Below, in pieces: positions 54,146 through 62,381 of a stretch of 64,000 nucleotides of DNA. Made by a program: the position numbers and the translations under genes. Each line of letters starts with the position of its first letter. Positions within the stretch are counted from its first letter, which is position 1. Origin of the DNA: Collibacillus ludicampi (GTDB lineage Bacteria > Bacillota > Bacilli > Tumebacillales > BOQE01); contig NZ_BOQE01000001.1 of the NCBI RefSeq assembly GCF_023705585.1, positions 3,566,710 through 3,630,709 of the forward strand, given 5' to 3'. The notes under the pieces are model-generated. The model saw nothing but the letters and a program-made list of their open reading frames with translations. It was not told where the DNA came from and made no database searches.

Positions 54146-55651
54146 TTATGCCGTCGTAGCCGCTACTTCTCTCTGTGCTATATCCGACTTTCCTTTTAAC
54201 CATGCGCGGAAATCTTCTCCCGGCATGGATTCACGATCCACCAGATAGTTGGATAACGATTCCAAGCGATCCTTATACGAAGCGAGCAGTTTGCGAGTTT
54301 CTTCTTCTTGTTCCGCCAAGATGCGGCGAATCTCTTCATCCAAAATGTTTTTTTGCAGGTTCTCCGCATCAACGATGCCCAAGCGAGACAATCCACAATG
54401 GATCAATGTACGCGCCAAATGGGACGCTTGCATGAAATCGTTTTGTGCCCCGGTGGAACGGTTTCCATAGATCAGTTCTTCCGCTACGGCACCTCCCAGA
54501 GCCACTTTGATTTGATTTTCCAACTGCTCTTTCGTATAGAGATATGCATCGTTTTCAGGAACTTGACGAACGAATCCAAGCGCATTCCCGCGCGGTGCGA
54601 TCGTAATATGTGCGACAGAGTTTGGACGCACGTTTTCCGCAGTAACCGCATGACCAAGCTCATGTACAGCCACACGGTGCAATTCGTCCTCGGTCGGTTT
54701 TTTCCCGGTTTTCTCTCCCATCAAAACTTTGTCAACCGCGTCGCGAAGATGTTGCAGATGAATCTTATCTTTACCTTCACGCAGCGCGAGGATTGCGGCT
54801 TCGTTTGTTAAACTTTCCAGTTGAGCGCCCGAAAAACCAAATGTTTCCTTAGCAATGACATCCAGATCCACATCATCTGCAAGCGGTTTGTTTTTTGTTT
54901 GGATTTCTAAAATGTGCAATCGACCTTCCCGATCAGGCAGATCGACTTTGATTTGTCTGTCAAAGCGTCCCGGGCGCAAAAGCGCAGGATCAAGCATATC
55001 CACGCGGTTCGTTGCGGCGATCACCAAGACGAACGGATTTTGTGTTGTCTGCATGCCATCCATTTCTGTCAGGAGTTGATTCAATGTTTGGTCATATTCC
55101 TGATGCCCCTGCCCGCTTCCGCGTTTTCCGCCGACAACGTCAATCTCATCGATAAAAACAATCGCGCTATCTTTTCCTTCTCTCTTCGCCAGCGAACGCG
55201 CTTTCTTGAATAGCTCACGCACGCGGGAAGCACCAACACCGACATACATTTCCACGAATTCAGAACCGGAAGCGGATACGAACACAGAATCTGTATACGT
55301 TGCAGCCGCTTTTGCCATCAACGTCTTACCGGTTCCCGGCGGGCCCGTGAGAAGGATCCCTTTCAACGGACGGATGCCCATCGACTTGATTTTATCCCGA
55401 TACTTTAGAAAATCGAGCGCCTCTCTCAGTTCACGTTTGGCGTTTTCCTGGCCACCGATTTGTTGAAAATCGATCCTATGTGCAACTGCCGATTCTTTCG
55501 ATCCGGTCGTGGCAATTCCTTTGCGATCCACCATCATGGAGAGCGCGACAAGAACCGCTGTCAAGAGCAAAAATGGAAACACGTTAACGCCAAAAAATGC
55601 AAGGAAGATGGTAAGAGCAACCCCAACTCCGATAATGACTTCACGAATCAT
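54146..55651 (-). CDS. FtsH-like membrane AAA+ metalloprotease lacking the extracytoplasmic domain
   Basis: This 501-residue protein has two adjacent N-terminal helices (~4-40) with almost no loop between them. An AAA+ module follows with [20 protein letters not shown], Walker [13 protein letters not shown], Walker [13 protein letters not shown] and the [23 protein letters not shown]. The M41 protease domain has zinc-binding HELGHA and [10 protein letters not shown] with the third ligand. True FtsH is ~610-650 residues and has a ~70-residue outer domain between the helices, which is missing here. The preceding gene overlaps by 4 nt and encodes a single-pass protein with a large outer domain, so the pair may form one machine. 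It is a paralogue and unlikely to be the housekeeping ftsH. Confidence 0.88.
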   Translation of the reverse strand: MIREVIIGVGVALTIFLAFFGVNVFPFLLLTAVLVALSMMVDRKGIATTGSKESAVAHRIDFQQIGGQENAKRELREALDFLKYRDKIKSMGIRPLKGILLTGPPGTGKTLMAKAAATYTDSVFVSASGSEFVEMYVGVGASRVRELFKKARSLAKREGKDSAIVFIDEIDVVGGKRGSGQGHQEYDQTLNQLLTEMDGMQTTQNPFVLVIAATNRVDMLDPALLRPGRFDRQIKVDLPDREGRLHILEIQTKNKPLADDVDLDVIAKETFGFSGAQLESLTNEAAILALREGKDKIHLQHLRDAVDKVLMGEKTGKKPTEDELHRVAVHELGHAVTAENVRPNSVAHITIAPRGNALGFVRQVPENDAYLYTKEQLENQIKVALGGAVAEELIYGNRSTGAQNDFMQASHLARTLIHCGLSRLGIVDAENLQKNILDEEIRRILAEQEEETRKLLASYKDRLESLSNYLVDRESMPGEDFRAWLKGKSDIAQREVAATTA

Positions 55652-56199
55652 TGCTGATCCCCCCCTTGCCCATCGTTGATTTGGATTTGTTTTGGTTCAT
55701 GATAAGGAACGATCTCATATAAATAATCCGATCCTTTTTCCAGTTGAATGTAAATGTTGTTCTTATCCATCGTTATCCGCGCGTTCGTGATCCCATCATT
55801 GGCTGCACGACGCTTGAGCGTATCGATCATCGACGTGTAGTTCCCTTTTGCTATGCCTTCAAAGATCAACGGTTGATAATTTTGATATAAATCGATCAAT
55901 TCTTTCGATCGATGATCACGAATGACGATTTTTACGTTATTACCTAACGTACTTGTTACTCTCTCTTTTACCGATTGATATGCTGTCATCAAGTCAGGAA
56001 CTTTCTTCAATGTTACTTGAATTTCTTTCGTTTGATTATTAACCACTACATTCACATGTTGTACGGGTGCCATACTGCTGAGTTCCCGCTCTAAAGGCCG
56101 TACTAAACCGTAGTTTCTATACATAATCCAGCCGCCGAAGAGAACGATCAAGGCGGTGAACGTAATCACCAACGTCGGGACAATACGAATACGAGACAA
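55648..56199 (-). CDS. Single-pass membrane protein paired with the FtsH-like protease
   Basis: This 183-residue protein has a helix at ~8-28 (VPTLVITFTALIVLFGGWIM) and an outer region of ~150 residues with two alpha/beta-looking halves: VNVVVNNQTKEIQVTLKKVP and ARITMDKNNIYIQLEKGSDY. No enzymatic motif is seen and the family was not recognised. Its stop overlaps the start of the FtsH-like gene in an ATGA-type 4-nt junction, so the two are coupled. I infer that it supplies the outer domain that the protease lacks, acting as a membrane adaptor or regulator. Confidence 0.75.
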   Translation of the reverse strand: MSRIRIVPTLVITFTALIVLFGGWIMYRNYGLVRPLERELSSMAPVQHVNVVVNNQTKEIQVTLKKVPDLMTAYQSVKERVTSTLGNNVKIVIRDHRSKELIDLYQNYQPLIFEGIAKGNYTSMIDTLKRRAANDGITNARITMDKNNIYIQLEKGSDYLYEIVPYHEPKQIQINDGQGGDQQ

Positions 56200-56354
56200 A
56201 ACGACACCCCTCCAATCTATATTGATTCATGATATTCAATTCTTGTTTACATAATAAATGTGCCTCACAAGTATATCATATTTGTTCGTTTCTTTCTGCG
56301 GTAATCCCTTCCTGAAAAAAGAAAAACATGTCTTGACGACATGTTGGGACATGA

Positions 56355-57116
56355 CTACCACTTGATGTGCCACTGTTTCATTGTGTCTATAAATTCTTGA
56401 TGCGTTAAGACAAACCGAACCGGTGAAATCGAGATGCGGTTTTCCGAGATGGCATGAACGTCCGTATCTTCAGAATTCGGAATGTCCAAAATCTTTCCGG
56501 CGATCCAGTAGTACGAACGTCCCCGTGGATCCAGACGCGTCTCATATGTACTGTCATAACGACGTTTCCCTACTGATGTTATGGAAACGCCTTTAATCTC
56601 TTCTCTTTTGTGTGAGGGTATGTTTACATTCAATAAGGTGTCATCATCAAGTCCATTTCTCAACACTTGTTGCGCGAGCGACGCGGTGAAGTCTGCTGGA
56701 TAGCGAAAATCTGTAAACACATTTCCGCAAAGCGACACGGCTATTGATGGTATTCCTTGAATAATTCCTTCAACTGCGGCAGAAACCGTTCCCGAATAGA
56801 TAATGTCAGTTCCTAAATTCGATCCTTCGTTGATACCCGAGATGATCAAATCCGGAAGTTTATCTGCCAAAATCAACTGCACGCCAATCTTAACACAATC
56901 GGCAGGAGTTCCATTGACGGCAAATACGTTGATATCGGGACCCCAATCGTGTCGTTCAATATATAACGGCTTATGTAACGTGATCCCGTGACCGACAGCG
57001 CTCTTGGGACGGTCAGGTGCCACGACGGTCACTTCGAATTCGGAAGCGAGTCGTTCCGCGAGTGTACGAATTCCTTTTGAATAGATTCCGTCATCATTGC
57101 AGATCAATATACGCAT
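56355..57116 (-). CDS. surE: 5'/3'-nucleotidase SurE
   Basis: This 253-residue phosphatase removes phosphate from nucleoside monophosphates. It has the SurE metal site ILICNDDGIYSKGIRTLAE, the APDRPKSAVGHGITL loop, VNGTPADCVKIG, and ISGINEGSNLGTDIIYSGTV with metal-binding Asn. The start is the ATG at 57116 after GGGGGAGA; a longer frame to 57233 has no site. SurE is linked to stationary-phase survival. It stands alone between the protease pair and a divergent small gene. Confidence 0.93.
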   Translation of the reverse strand: MRILICNDDGIYSKGIRTLAERLASEFEVTVVAPDRPKSAVGHGITLHKPLYIERHDWGPDINVFAVNGTPADCVKIGVQLILADKLPDLIISGINEGSNLGTDIIYSGTVSAAVEGIIQGIPSIAVSLCGNVFTDFRYPADFTASLAQQVLRNGLDDDTLLNVNIPSHKREEIKGVSITSVGKRRYDSTYETRLDPRGRSYYWIAGKILDIPNSEDTDVHAISENRISISPVRFVLTHQEFIDTMKQWHIKW

Positions 57117-57274
57117 CCAGTCTCCCCCTATTCTGCTACAAATTATACCATGGAGAATTTTATATAGCAAAGTGATTCGTAGCATGAGTGCTTGGTGCGT
57201 ATGGTAAAAACCACGTAACATACGCCCGAACACACTTGAGGATACTATAGGTACTTCAGAAGGGGGTGATCCGG

Positions 57275-57463
57275 TTGGCAGTGGTACCCGTATCTACGCA
57301 ACTCACAGCCGCCGAACTCGACCAATTGAAGGAAGAAATGGCGCGATCGCTCGGCATGCAAGATCTCATTCTTAGCGAAAGATGGCCGAATCCAAGTTCG
57401 TGTCTATGTGATAGATTGCAAGAAAACAAACTTCCGCTGCGCAGTATTCTTAGTCATGTATAA
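57275..57463 (+). CDS. Small hypothetical protein
   Basis: A TTG at 57275 follows AAGGGGGTGAT and opens a 62-residue frame (VVPVSTQLTAAELDQLKEEM ... LGMQDLILSERW). The first half looks like a real helical protein; the second half (PSSCLCDRLQENKLPLRSIL) does not continue the pattern and may be frame-shifted. I do not recognise a family. It is divergent from surE and is followed within 65 nt by repeat copy B. Confidence 0.4.
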   Translation: MAVVPVSTQLTAAELDQLKEEMARSLGMQDLILSERWPNPSSCLCDRLQENKLPLRSILSHV

Positions 57464-57527
57464 CTTACCCCTTCGTGGATGTAATATACATCTACTTTGA
57501 AACTAGTGTTTGGGTGATTGAAAATGA

Positions 57528-57660
57528 GTGCTTGGGTGGATGGTTCGCTTTGCGCTTGGGTTCGATGAAGGTCGTCCCGCCCGAATTCTTAACAGAAGTT
57601 GCGGAACGACCTTCAACTCACCTCTGCGCTGCAAAGCGAAACCATCCACCCAAAAAGCAC
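57528..57660. repeat. Hairpin repeat family, copy B (compact)
   Basis: The outer arms GTGCTTGGGTGGATGG... (from 57528) and ...CCATCCACCCAAAAAGCAC (to 57660) are inverted, and the inner arms TTCGATGAAGGTCGT and ACGACCTTCAA pair around a ~30-nt centre. The whole element of ~133 nt can fold into one long imperfect hairpin. The left end is the same as that of copy C at 60975. Confidence 0.8.
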
Positions 57661-57754
57661 TTCACTGCTCGTGGTAAACTTAAATTTTTCTTCCCGAAAC
57701 AAGAAACTTTTTTCATTTTCTGGATGTATGTGGCATAAGTTGCTACTGCGTGAC

Positions 57755-57872
57755 GACCTTCAATGTAGCTATTACGCGAAAAGCATATATCCCTTGACGT
57801 CCAGCAGGAGGCGAGGAGACCACCAAAGTCACTGTTTCACTCAAAGTCTCTTTCACGTTTCAAGGGAAGCGA
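57755..57872. repeat. Partial right-arm units of the hairpin repeat family
   Basis: Starting TGACGACCTTCAA near 57762, this stretch matches the right-arm units of copy C (GACGACCTTCAAAGTCGCTA, then CATATACCC and GGAAGCGA) in two degenerate rounds. There is no matching left arm nearby, so it is a rearranged or half copy. Confidence 0.65.
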
Positions 57873-57906
57873 GTCGATTCAACAGCATTTGCATCCTCTA
57901 ATAATA

Positions 57907-59202
57907 TTATGCAAACAATCGCTCACATACGCGTTTGACTTCTTGATAGATCCGCTCTTCATCCAGTGTTTTTACCGTGCGGTTTTCCATTACGATCTGA
58001 CCGTCTATGATGACATCCGTGACATCCCCAGATTGACCGGCATATACGAGATGTGCCAGCGGGTTATGACGCGGATAATAGTAAGGCTTCTGGTAATCGA
58101 GCAAGATCAAATCAGCAAGCGCACCCGGTTGCAGGGTGCCCAACGTGTCTTCAAGAAAGAGTGCGCGCGCCCCGTCTTTCGTCGCCATTTCAAGTGCTTT
58201 AAATGCTGGGACGGCCAACGGATCCATGTCGACACCTTTGTGGATCATGGCAGCATAACGCATCTCTTCAAACATATCCAGATTGTTATTGGAAGCCGCT
58301 CCGTCCGTTCCTAATCCGACCGTAACACCTTTCTTCAACATGGATGGAACGGGAGCTATGCCTGATCCTAATTTTAAGTTGGAGTTTGGGTTATGTGCCA
58401 CACGGACATCGTATTTCGCAAGAATATCGATATCCTCTTCACTCACATGAACGCAATGAGCGGCCAATGTGGGACGGGAAAATACACCTAACGATTCCAT
58501 AAGAGCAATCGGAGACATTCCCGTTTGTTCTTTGCATTGTTGCACTTCATACGCGGTTTCCGACAAATGAATTTGTATCGGTATGTCAAGTTCTTCGGAT
58601 AATCGGACGACCGATTGAATATAATCCGGTGGGCAGGTATAAGGAGCATGCGGCCCTAACATGGTCGTAATTCTTCCGTCCGCTTTCCCGTGCCAGTCCC
58701 GGATGAACTGCCGGCTTTCTTGCATGGCGATCGGCCCCTTCGGTTCAAACCCGATCATTCCGCGCGAGAGAACGGCCCTAATTCCCGATTGTTCCGCCAC
58801 ACGGGCCACACCGTCCATTTGAAAGTACATATCGGTAAAACAGGTAGTTCCTGTCTTTAACATCTCTAATACGGCCAATTGTGTACCCCAATAGATATCA
58901 TCGGCAGTCATTCGGTCTTCGATCGGCCAACAACGAGTCTGCAGCCATTCCATTAAAGGAAGATCATCGGCATAACTGCGCAGAAGTGTCATCGCGGCAT
59001 GGCCGTGAGTATTGATGAGGCCTGGCATCACCAATTTCCCCGATGCATCGATCACTAGAGAAAATCGTTTAAAATCTCCTGTGTAATCCCCTTCTTTTAC
59101 TTCGGCAATACGTTTCCCTTCAATCACGATGTATCCTTTATTGATCCAAGATTCTTCCGTCATCGGTACGATCATGGCGTTCTGTATGAGAATACGGTTC
59201 AT
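57907..59202 (-). CDS. mtaD: 5'-methylthioadenosine / S-adenosylhomocysteine (5'-deoxyadenosine) deaminase
   Basis: This 431-residue zinc amidohydrolase deaminates the adenine of MTA, SAH or 5'-deoxyadenosine. Metal and catalytic blocks are GLINTHGHAAMTLLRSYADD, PIQIHLSET, AAHCVHVSEEDID and GTDGAASNNNLDMFEEMR. The start is the ATG at 59202 after GGAGGCGG; the seven codons before it have no site. It is the last gene of a minus-strand set with a class II aldolase and mtnA, 29 nt after the aldolase. Chlorohydrolase relatives (TrzA/AtzB) share the fold, but the context makes a role with adenosyl by-products most likely. Confidence 0.85.
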   Translation of the reverse strand: MNRILIQNAMIVPMTEESWINKGYIVIEGKRIAEVKEGDYTGDFKRFSLVIDASGKLVMPGLINTHGHAAMTLLRSYADDLPLMEWLQTRCWPIEDRMTADDIYWGTQLAVLEMLKTGTTCFTDMYFQMDGVARVAEQSGIRAVLSRGMIGFEPKGPIAMQESRQFIRDWHGKADGRITTMLGPHAPYTCPPDYIQSVVRLSEELDIPIQIHLSETAYEVQQCKEQTGMSPIALMESLGVFSRPTLAAHCVHVSEEDIDILAKYDVRVAHNPNSNLKLGSGIAPVPSMLKKGVTVGLGTDGAASNNNLDMFEEMRYAAMIHKGVDMDPLAVPAFKALEMATKDGARALFLEDTLGTLQPGALADLILLDYQKPYYYPRHNPLAHLVYAGQSGDVTDVIIDGQIVMENRTVKTLDEERIYQEVKRVCERLFA

Positions 59203-59231
59203 CGTTCCGCCTCCAGTATACATAAGTTTTT

Positions 59232-59897
59232 TTATGTAGACTTCTTCTGCCCGTAAGAAGTTTTATACACATGACGCAGGAAATCTACATCTTCCTGTGA
59301 AAGTAACACGGGACTGCCGATCATTTTTGAAAGCGCAAAGATTTGAGCTGCCTTTTCTACGATGACGCAAACACGGAGCGCTTCCGAGATCGTCTCTCCC
59401 ACGCCTACAACCCCATGGTTCGCCAACAAAGCTGCACCTTTATTTCCCAGCGCCTGGACGACATGTTGCCCCAATTCTACCGTCCCCGGTAAAGCGTAGC
59501 GAGCGACAGAAACTGCGCCCCCTACCACTTGTGCCATGTCTTCAATCAACGGCGGAATCGAACAGCGGGCAACGGCACAAGCAGATGCATAGACGCTATG
59601 AGTGTGCATCACACCGCCGACATCCGGACGAGCGCGCAAGATCGCCAGATGCATATTCAACTCGGATGTTGGCTTGAGACTTCCTTCCACCACATCGCCC
59701 GTATCGAGCCTGACAACCACGAGATCATTGACAGTCAATGTCTCATATTCAACACCACTTGGTGTGACGACGACGAGATCACTATCCGCTACTCGAGCAG
59801 ACAAGTTCCCCCAGACTGAAGCCACCAGCCCTGCTTTCACCATCTTTTTCGCAGCATCCAAAACTTCCTGTCGCACTCTCTGAATCTGTTCGTTCAC
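59232..59897 (-). CDS. Class II aldolase (MtnB/FucA family; candidate methylthioribulose-1-P/5-deoxyribulose-1-P aldolase)
   Basis: This zinc aldolase has ~221 residues: N-terminal GNLSAR, the catalytic-Glu block LKPTSELNMHLAIL, metal-binding GVMHTHSVYASACA, and the last His in ALLANHGVVGVGETISEA. It resembles fuculose-1-phosphate aldolases more than the MtnB dehydratase. Acting after MtnA it would split methylthioribulose-1-P (or 5-deoxyribulose-1-P) into DHAP and an aldehyde, as in the DHAP shunt. The start taken is the GTG at 59897, 6 nt after AAGAGGGGA; an ATG at 59915 overlaps the mtnA stop as ATGA and is the alternative. Confidence 0.82.
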   Translation of the reverse strand: MNEQIQRVRQEVLDAAKKMVKAGLVASVWGNLSARVADSDLVVVTPSGVEYETLTVNDLVVVRLDTGDVVEGSLKPTSELNMHLAILRARPDVGGVMHTHSVYASACAVARCSIPPLIEDMAQVVGGAVSVARYALPGTVELGQHVVQALGNKGAALLANHGVVGVGETISEALRVCVIVEKAAQIFALSKMIGSPVLLSQEDVDFLRHVYKTSYGQKKST

Positions 59898-59911
59898 CTG
59901 TGTTCCCCTCT

Positions 59912-60946
59912 TCATTGTTGCTTCAATTGTAACATGCGTTCGGTATTCGGCTTCTCGACGACACCTTTTTCTGTAATGATTGCGGTGATTAATTCATGGG
60001 GTGTGACATCAAATGCTGGATGCAATGCGGTTACCCCTTGTGGTATGATTCTTTTTCCCGCGATCATCGCTACTTCCTCGGCAGATCGTTCCTCAATCAC
60101 AATCTGATCCCCAGATGCCAGTCCAAAATCGATCGTTGATAACGGAGCGGCCACGTAAAAGGGTATGTCATGATAATTTGCCAGAACGGCGAGAGAATAA
60201 GTTCCAATCTTGTTCGCCGTGTCCCCGTTTGCTGTAATGCGGTCGGCTCCAACGATGACAAGATCTATATTTCCAGTCTTCATGAGATGTCCCGCCATGG
60301 AGTCGGTGATCACAGTCACAGGGATACCGTCATGTGACAACTCAAACGCTGTGAGACGCGCACCTTGGAGGTAGGGACGGGTTTCATCCGCATATACATG
60401 TACGCTTTTTCCGGCTGCATGTGCCGTACGTACGACTCCTAGGGCTGTACCGAATTCGACAGTTGCCAGCGAACCTGTATTACAATGTGTCAGAATGCGC
60501 GCATGATCCGGAACATAGGGAAGCCCGTTACGCCCTATGGATTGATTGATGCGCACATCTTCTTCAGCGATCGCTTCCGCTTCTTTTACCAATTGTTCAA
60601 CAATCTTTGGAACGTCGTCATTCTCGTGTCTCGAGAGGACAGATCGCATCCGGTTGATCGCCCAAAATAAATTGACGGCGGTGGGACGCGTTTTCGCTAG
60701 CCGATCGCATACTTTTTCGATCGCGGATTGAAATTCCTGTTTGTTTTTTTCAACGTTTGCGAGCGCACCGATGGCTACTCCGTAAGCAGCAGTGGCACCT
60801 ATGGCGGGTGCACCGCGTACTTTCATCTTTTCGATCGCTTCAGCCACATCTTCTACCGTTTTGCAGGTGATCCAAGTGAGGTCTTCAGGCAACCGAAGCT
60901 GGTCAATGAGTAAAAGTTGTTTCCCATCCCATCGAATCGGGCGCAT
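59912..60946 (-). CDS. mtnA: S-methyl-5-thioribose-1-phosphate isomerase
   Basis: This 344-residue isomerase converts methylthioribose-1-P (or 5-deoxyribose-1-P) to the ribulose form. Family marks are KMKVRGAPAIGATAAYGVAI, KTRPTAVNLFWAINRM, the catalytic Cys in LTHCNTGSLATVEFG, and the Asp in VIVGADRITANGDTANKIGT. eIF2B-alpha relatives lack this combination. The ATG follows GGAAGGAAGG. Its stop overlaps the aldolase ATG. Upstream, repeat copy C separates it from mtnP, which encodes the enzyme supplying its substrate. Confidence 0.93.
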   Translation of the reverse strand: MRPIRWDGKQLLLIDQLRLPEDLTWITCKTVEDVAEAIEKMKVRGAPAIGATAAYGVAIGALANVEKNKQEFQSAIEKVCDRLAKTRPTAVNLFWAINRMRSVLSRHENDDVPKIVEQLVKEAEAIAEEDVRINQSIGRNGLPYVPDHARILTHCNTGSLATVEFGTALGVVRTAHAAGKSVHVYADETRPYLQGARLTAFELSHDGIPVTVITDSMAGHLMKTGNIDLVIVGADRITANGDTANKIGTYSLAVLANYHDIPFYVAAPLSTIDFGLASGDQIVIEERSAEEVAMIAGKRIIPQGVTALHPAFDVTPHELITAIITEKGVVEKPNTERMLQLKQQ

Positions 60947-60974
60947 CGTTAACCTTCCTTCCTATTTTAAAAAT

Positions 60975-61410
60975 GAGTGCTTGGGTGGATGTATCGTTTT
61001 GCGCTAGGGTTCGATGAAGGTCGTCATTGCGGGCATATGCTTGGCGTTCATGCTCCGTGGAGGTCGTTTCGGCGTGTATATGCATTGCGCTTATGCTCCG
61101 TGGAGGTCGTTTCGGCGTGTATATGCATTGCGCTTATGCTCCGTGAAGATCGTTTCGGCGGGTATATGCATTGCGCTTATGCTCCGTGAAGGTCGTCTCG
61201 CATGGAATCATAATCATATGTTGCGAGACGACCTTCAAAGTCGCTATTACGCGCAATGCATATACCCTTTTACATCCGAAAGGAAGCGAGACGACCTCCA
61301 AAGTCGCTGTTTCACGCCAAGCATATGCCCTCTTAACAGCTTAAAGGAAGCGCAACAACCTTCCACTCACATCTGCGCTGCAAGCGATACACCCACCCAA
61401 AAGACACTCC
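60975..61410. repeat. Hairpin repeat family, copy C (full, with tandem 43-nt units)
   Basis: The ~436-nt element is an imperfect giant inverted repeat. The outer left end GAGTGCTTGGGTGGATG faces CACCCACCCAAAAGACAC at the right. Four tandem 43-nt units fill the left arm (61018-61060, 61061-61103, 61104-61146, 61147-61189), each ending near TATGCTCCGTG; units 2 and 3 are almost identical. The core is a perfect 14-bp hairpin (61189-61202 with 61222-61235, AAGGTCGTCTCGCA). The right arm repeats CAAAGTCGCT...CATAT...GGAAGCG twice in inverse. It lies between mtnP and mtnA. No ORF in it looks real. Confidence 0.88.
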
Positions 61411-61523
61411 GGTAATTTTGGAAGCCACAACTTCTCCTTCCGCAACAGAAACTTTTTACACTCTGATGAGACTACTTAAGGCACGTGTGGCTATTTTGAA
61501 AAACTTGGGGTTATACAATCGTC

Positions 61524-62312
61524 CTACAAGGTCCCCAGTTCATCCAGCGCATGTGGACACGCGCATGTGCGCTCATGGTGACCGTTTTCGATCGTTAAGA
61601 GAAAGAGTTTTCGAACGGTCTCAATCCGGTCTTTCATGGTATCGATCACTTCCTGATGAGTGAGTGCATGCGGACTGATCCCCGAACAGTAGTTGGTCAC
61701 GATACCGACCGTCGCGTAACAAAATCGGGCTTCTTTCGCTAAGATCACCTCGGGTACGGATGTCATCCCAACCACGTCCCCTCCCCAAGAGGCGTATGTG
61801 CGAATCTCGGCACGTGTCTCAAAACGCGGGCCTTCCGTACAGACATATACGCCGCCGTCTTGAACAAGAATCCCGTTCTCCCTGGCCACTTCGACCAATT
61901 GTCGTCGCAAACGATTGCAATAAGGATCGGTCATATCGATATGTATGACCCCTTCTTCTCCTTCAAAAAACGTTTGCACGCGATTTTTCGTCATATCGAT
62001 AAAATCATCAACGATCACCAGACTACCAGGGGGCAGTTCCCGCTTCAGTGAACCTACAGCAGCCGTCGCCAGAACCTGCTGCACCCCCAACTCTTGCAAC
62101 GCACGGATGTTCGCGCGAAAGTTGATTTTGTGTGGCGGTACAGAATGTTTATAACCGTGACGTGGCAGGAAAACAATCCGTTTCCCTTTGTATTCGCCTA
62201 TGGTAACTTCTACAGCACCGAAAGATGTATGTATCATTTGACGAGTGGAATGATCCAGCAACGCCGGATCGTAAACGCCAGTCCCCCCGATTATCGCGAA
62301 TTCTGCTTGCAT
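61524..62312 (-). CDS. mtnP: S-methyl-5'-thioadenosine phosphorylase
   Basis: This 262-residue phosphorylase splits MTA into adenine and methylthioribose-1-P. The MTAP-type motifs are EFAIIGGTGVYDPALL, FLPRHGYKHSVPPHKIN, TAAVGSLKRELPPGSLVIVD and VTNYCSGISPHALTHQEV; the SGISPH...HQEV region distinguishes it from purine nucleoside phosphorylase. The ATG has AAAGGAGGAG upstream. It lies 70 nt after the LigD-type gene on the same strand and, across repeat copy C, feeds MtnA. The usual Bacillus route uses MtnN plus MtnK; here the phosphorylase does it in one step. Confidence 0.93.
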   Translation of the reverse strand: MQAEFAIIGGTGVYDPALLDHSTRQMIHTSFGAVEVTIGEYKGKRIVFLPRHGYKHSVPPHKINFRANIRALQELGVQQVLATAAVGSLKRELPPGSLVIVDDFIDMTKNRVQTFFEGEEGVIHIDMTDPYCNRLRRQLVEVARENGILVQDGGVYVCTEGPRFETRAEIRTYASWGGDVVGMTSVPEVILAKEARFCYATVGIVTNYCSGISPHALTHQEVIDTMKDRIETVRKLFLLTIENGHHERTCACPHALDELGTL

Positions 62313-62381
62313 GGGCTCCTCCTTTAATCACCGTACCAGGTATTGGGTCATAACCATTTAATCAGAGGATGTTCTCCTTCG

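Noticed and set aside
54033-54203. N-terminal extension of asnS
   Set aside because: It overlaps the end of the FtsH-like gene; the GTG at 54032 has an ideal ribosome binding site and gives the normal AsnRS length.
61018-61189. CRISPR-like tandem repeats
   Set aside because: The four 43-nt units are directly contiguous with no spacers, no cas genes are present, and the units form one arm of an inverted repeat.
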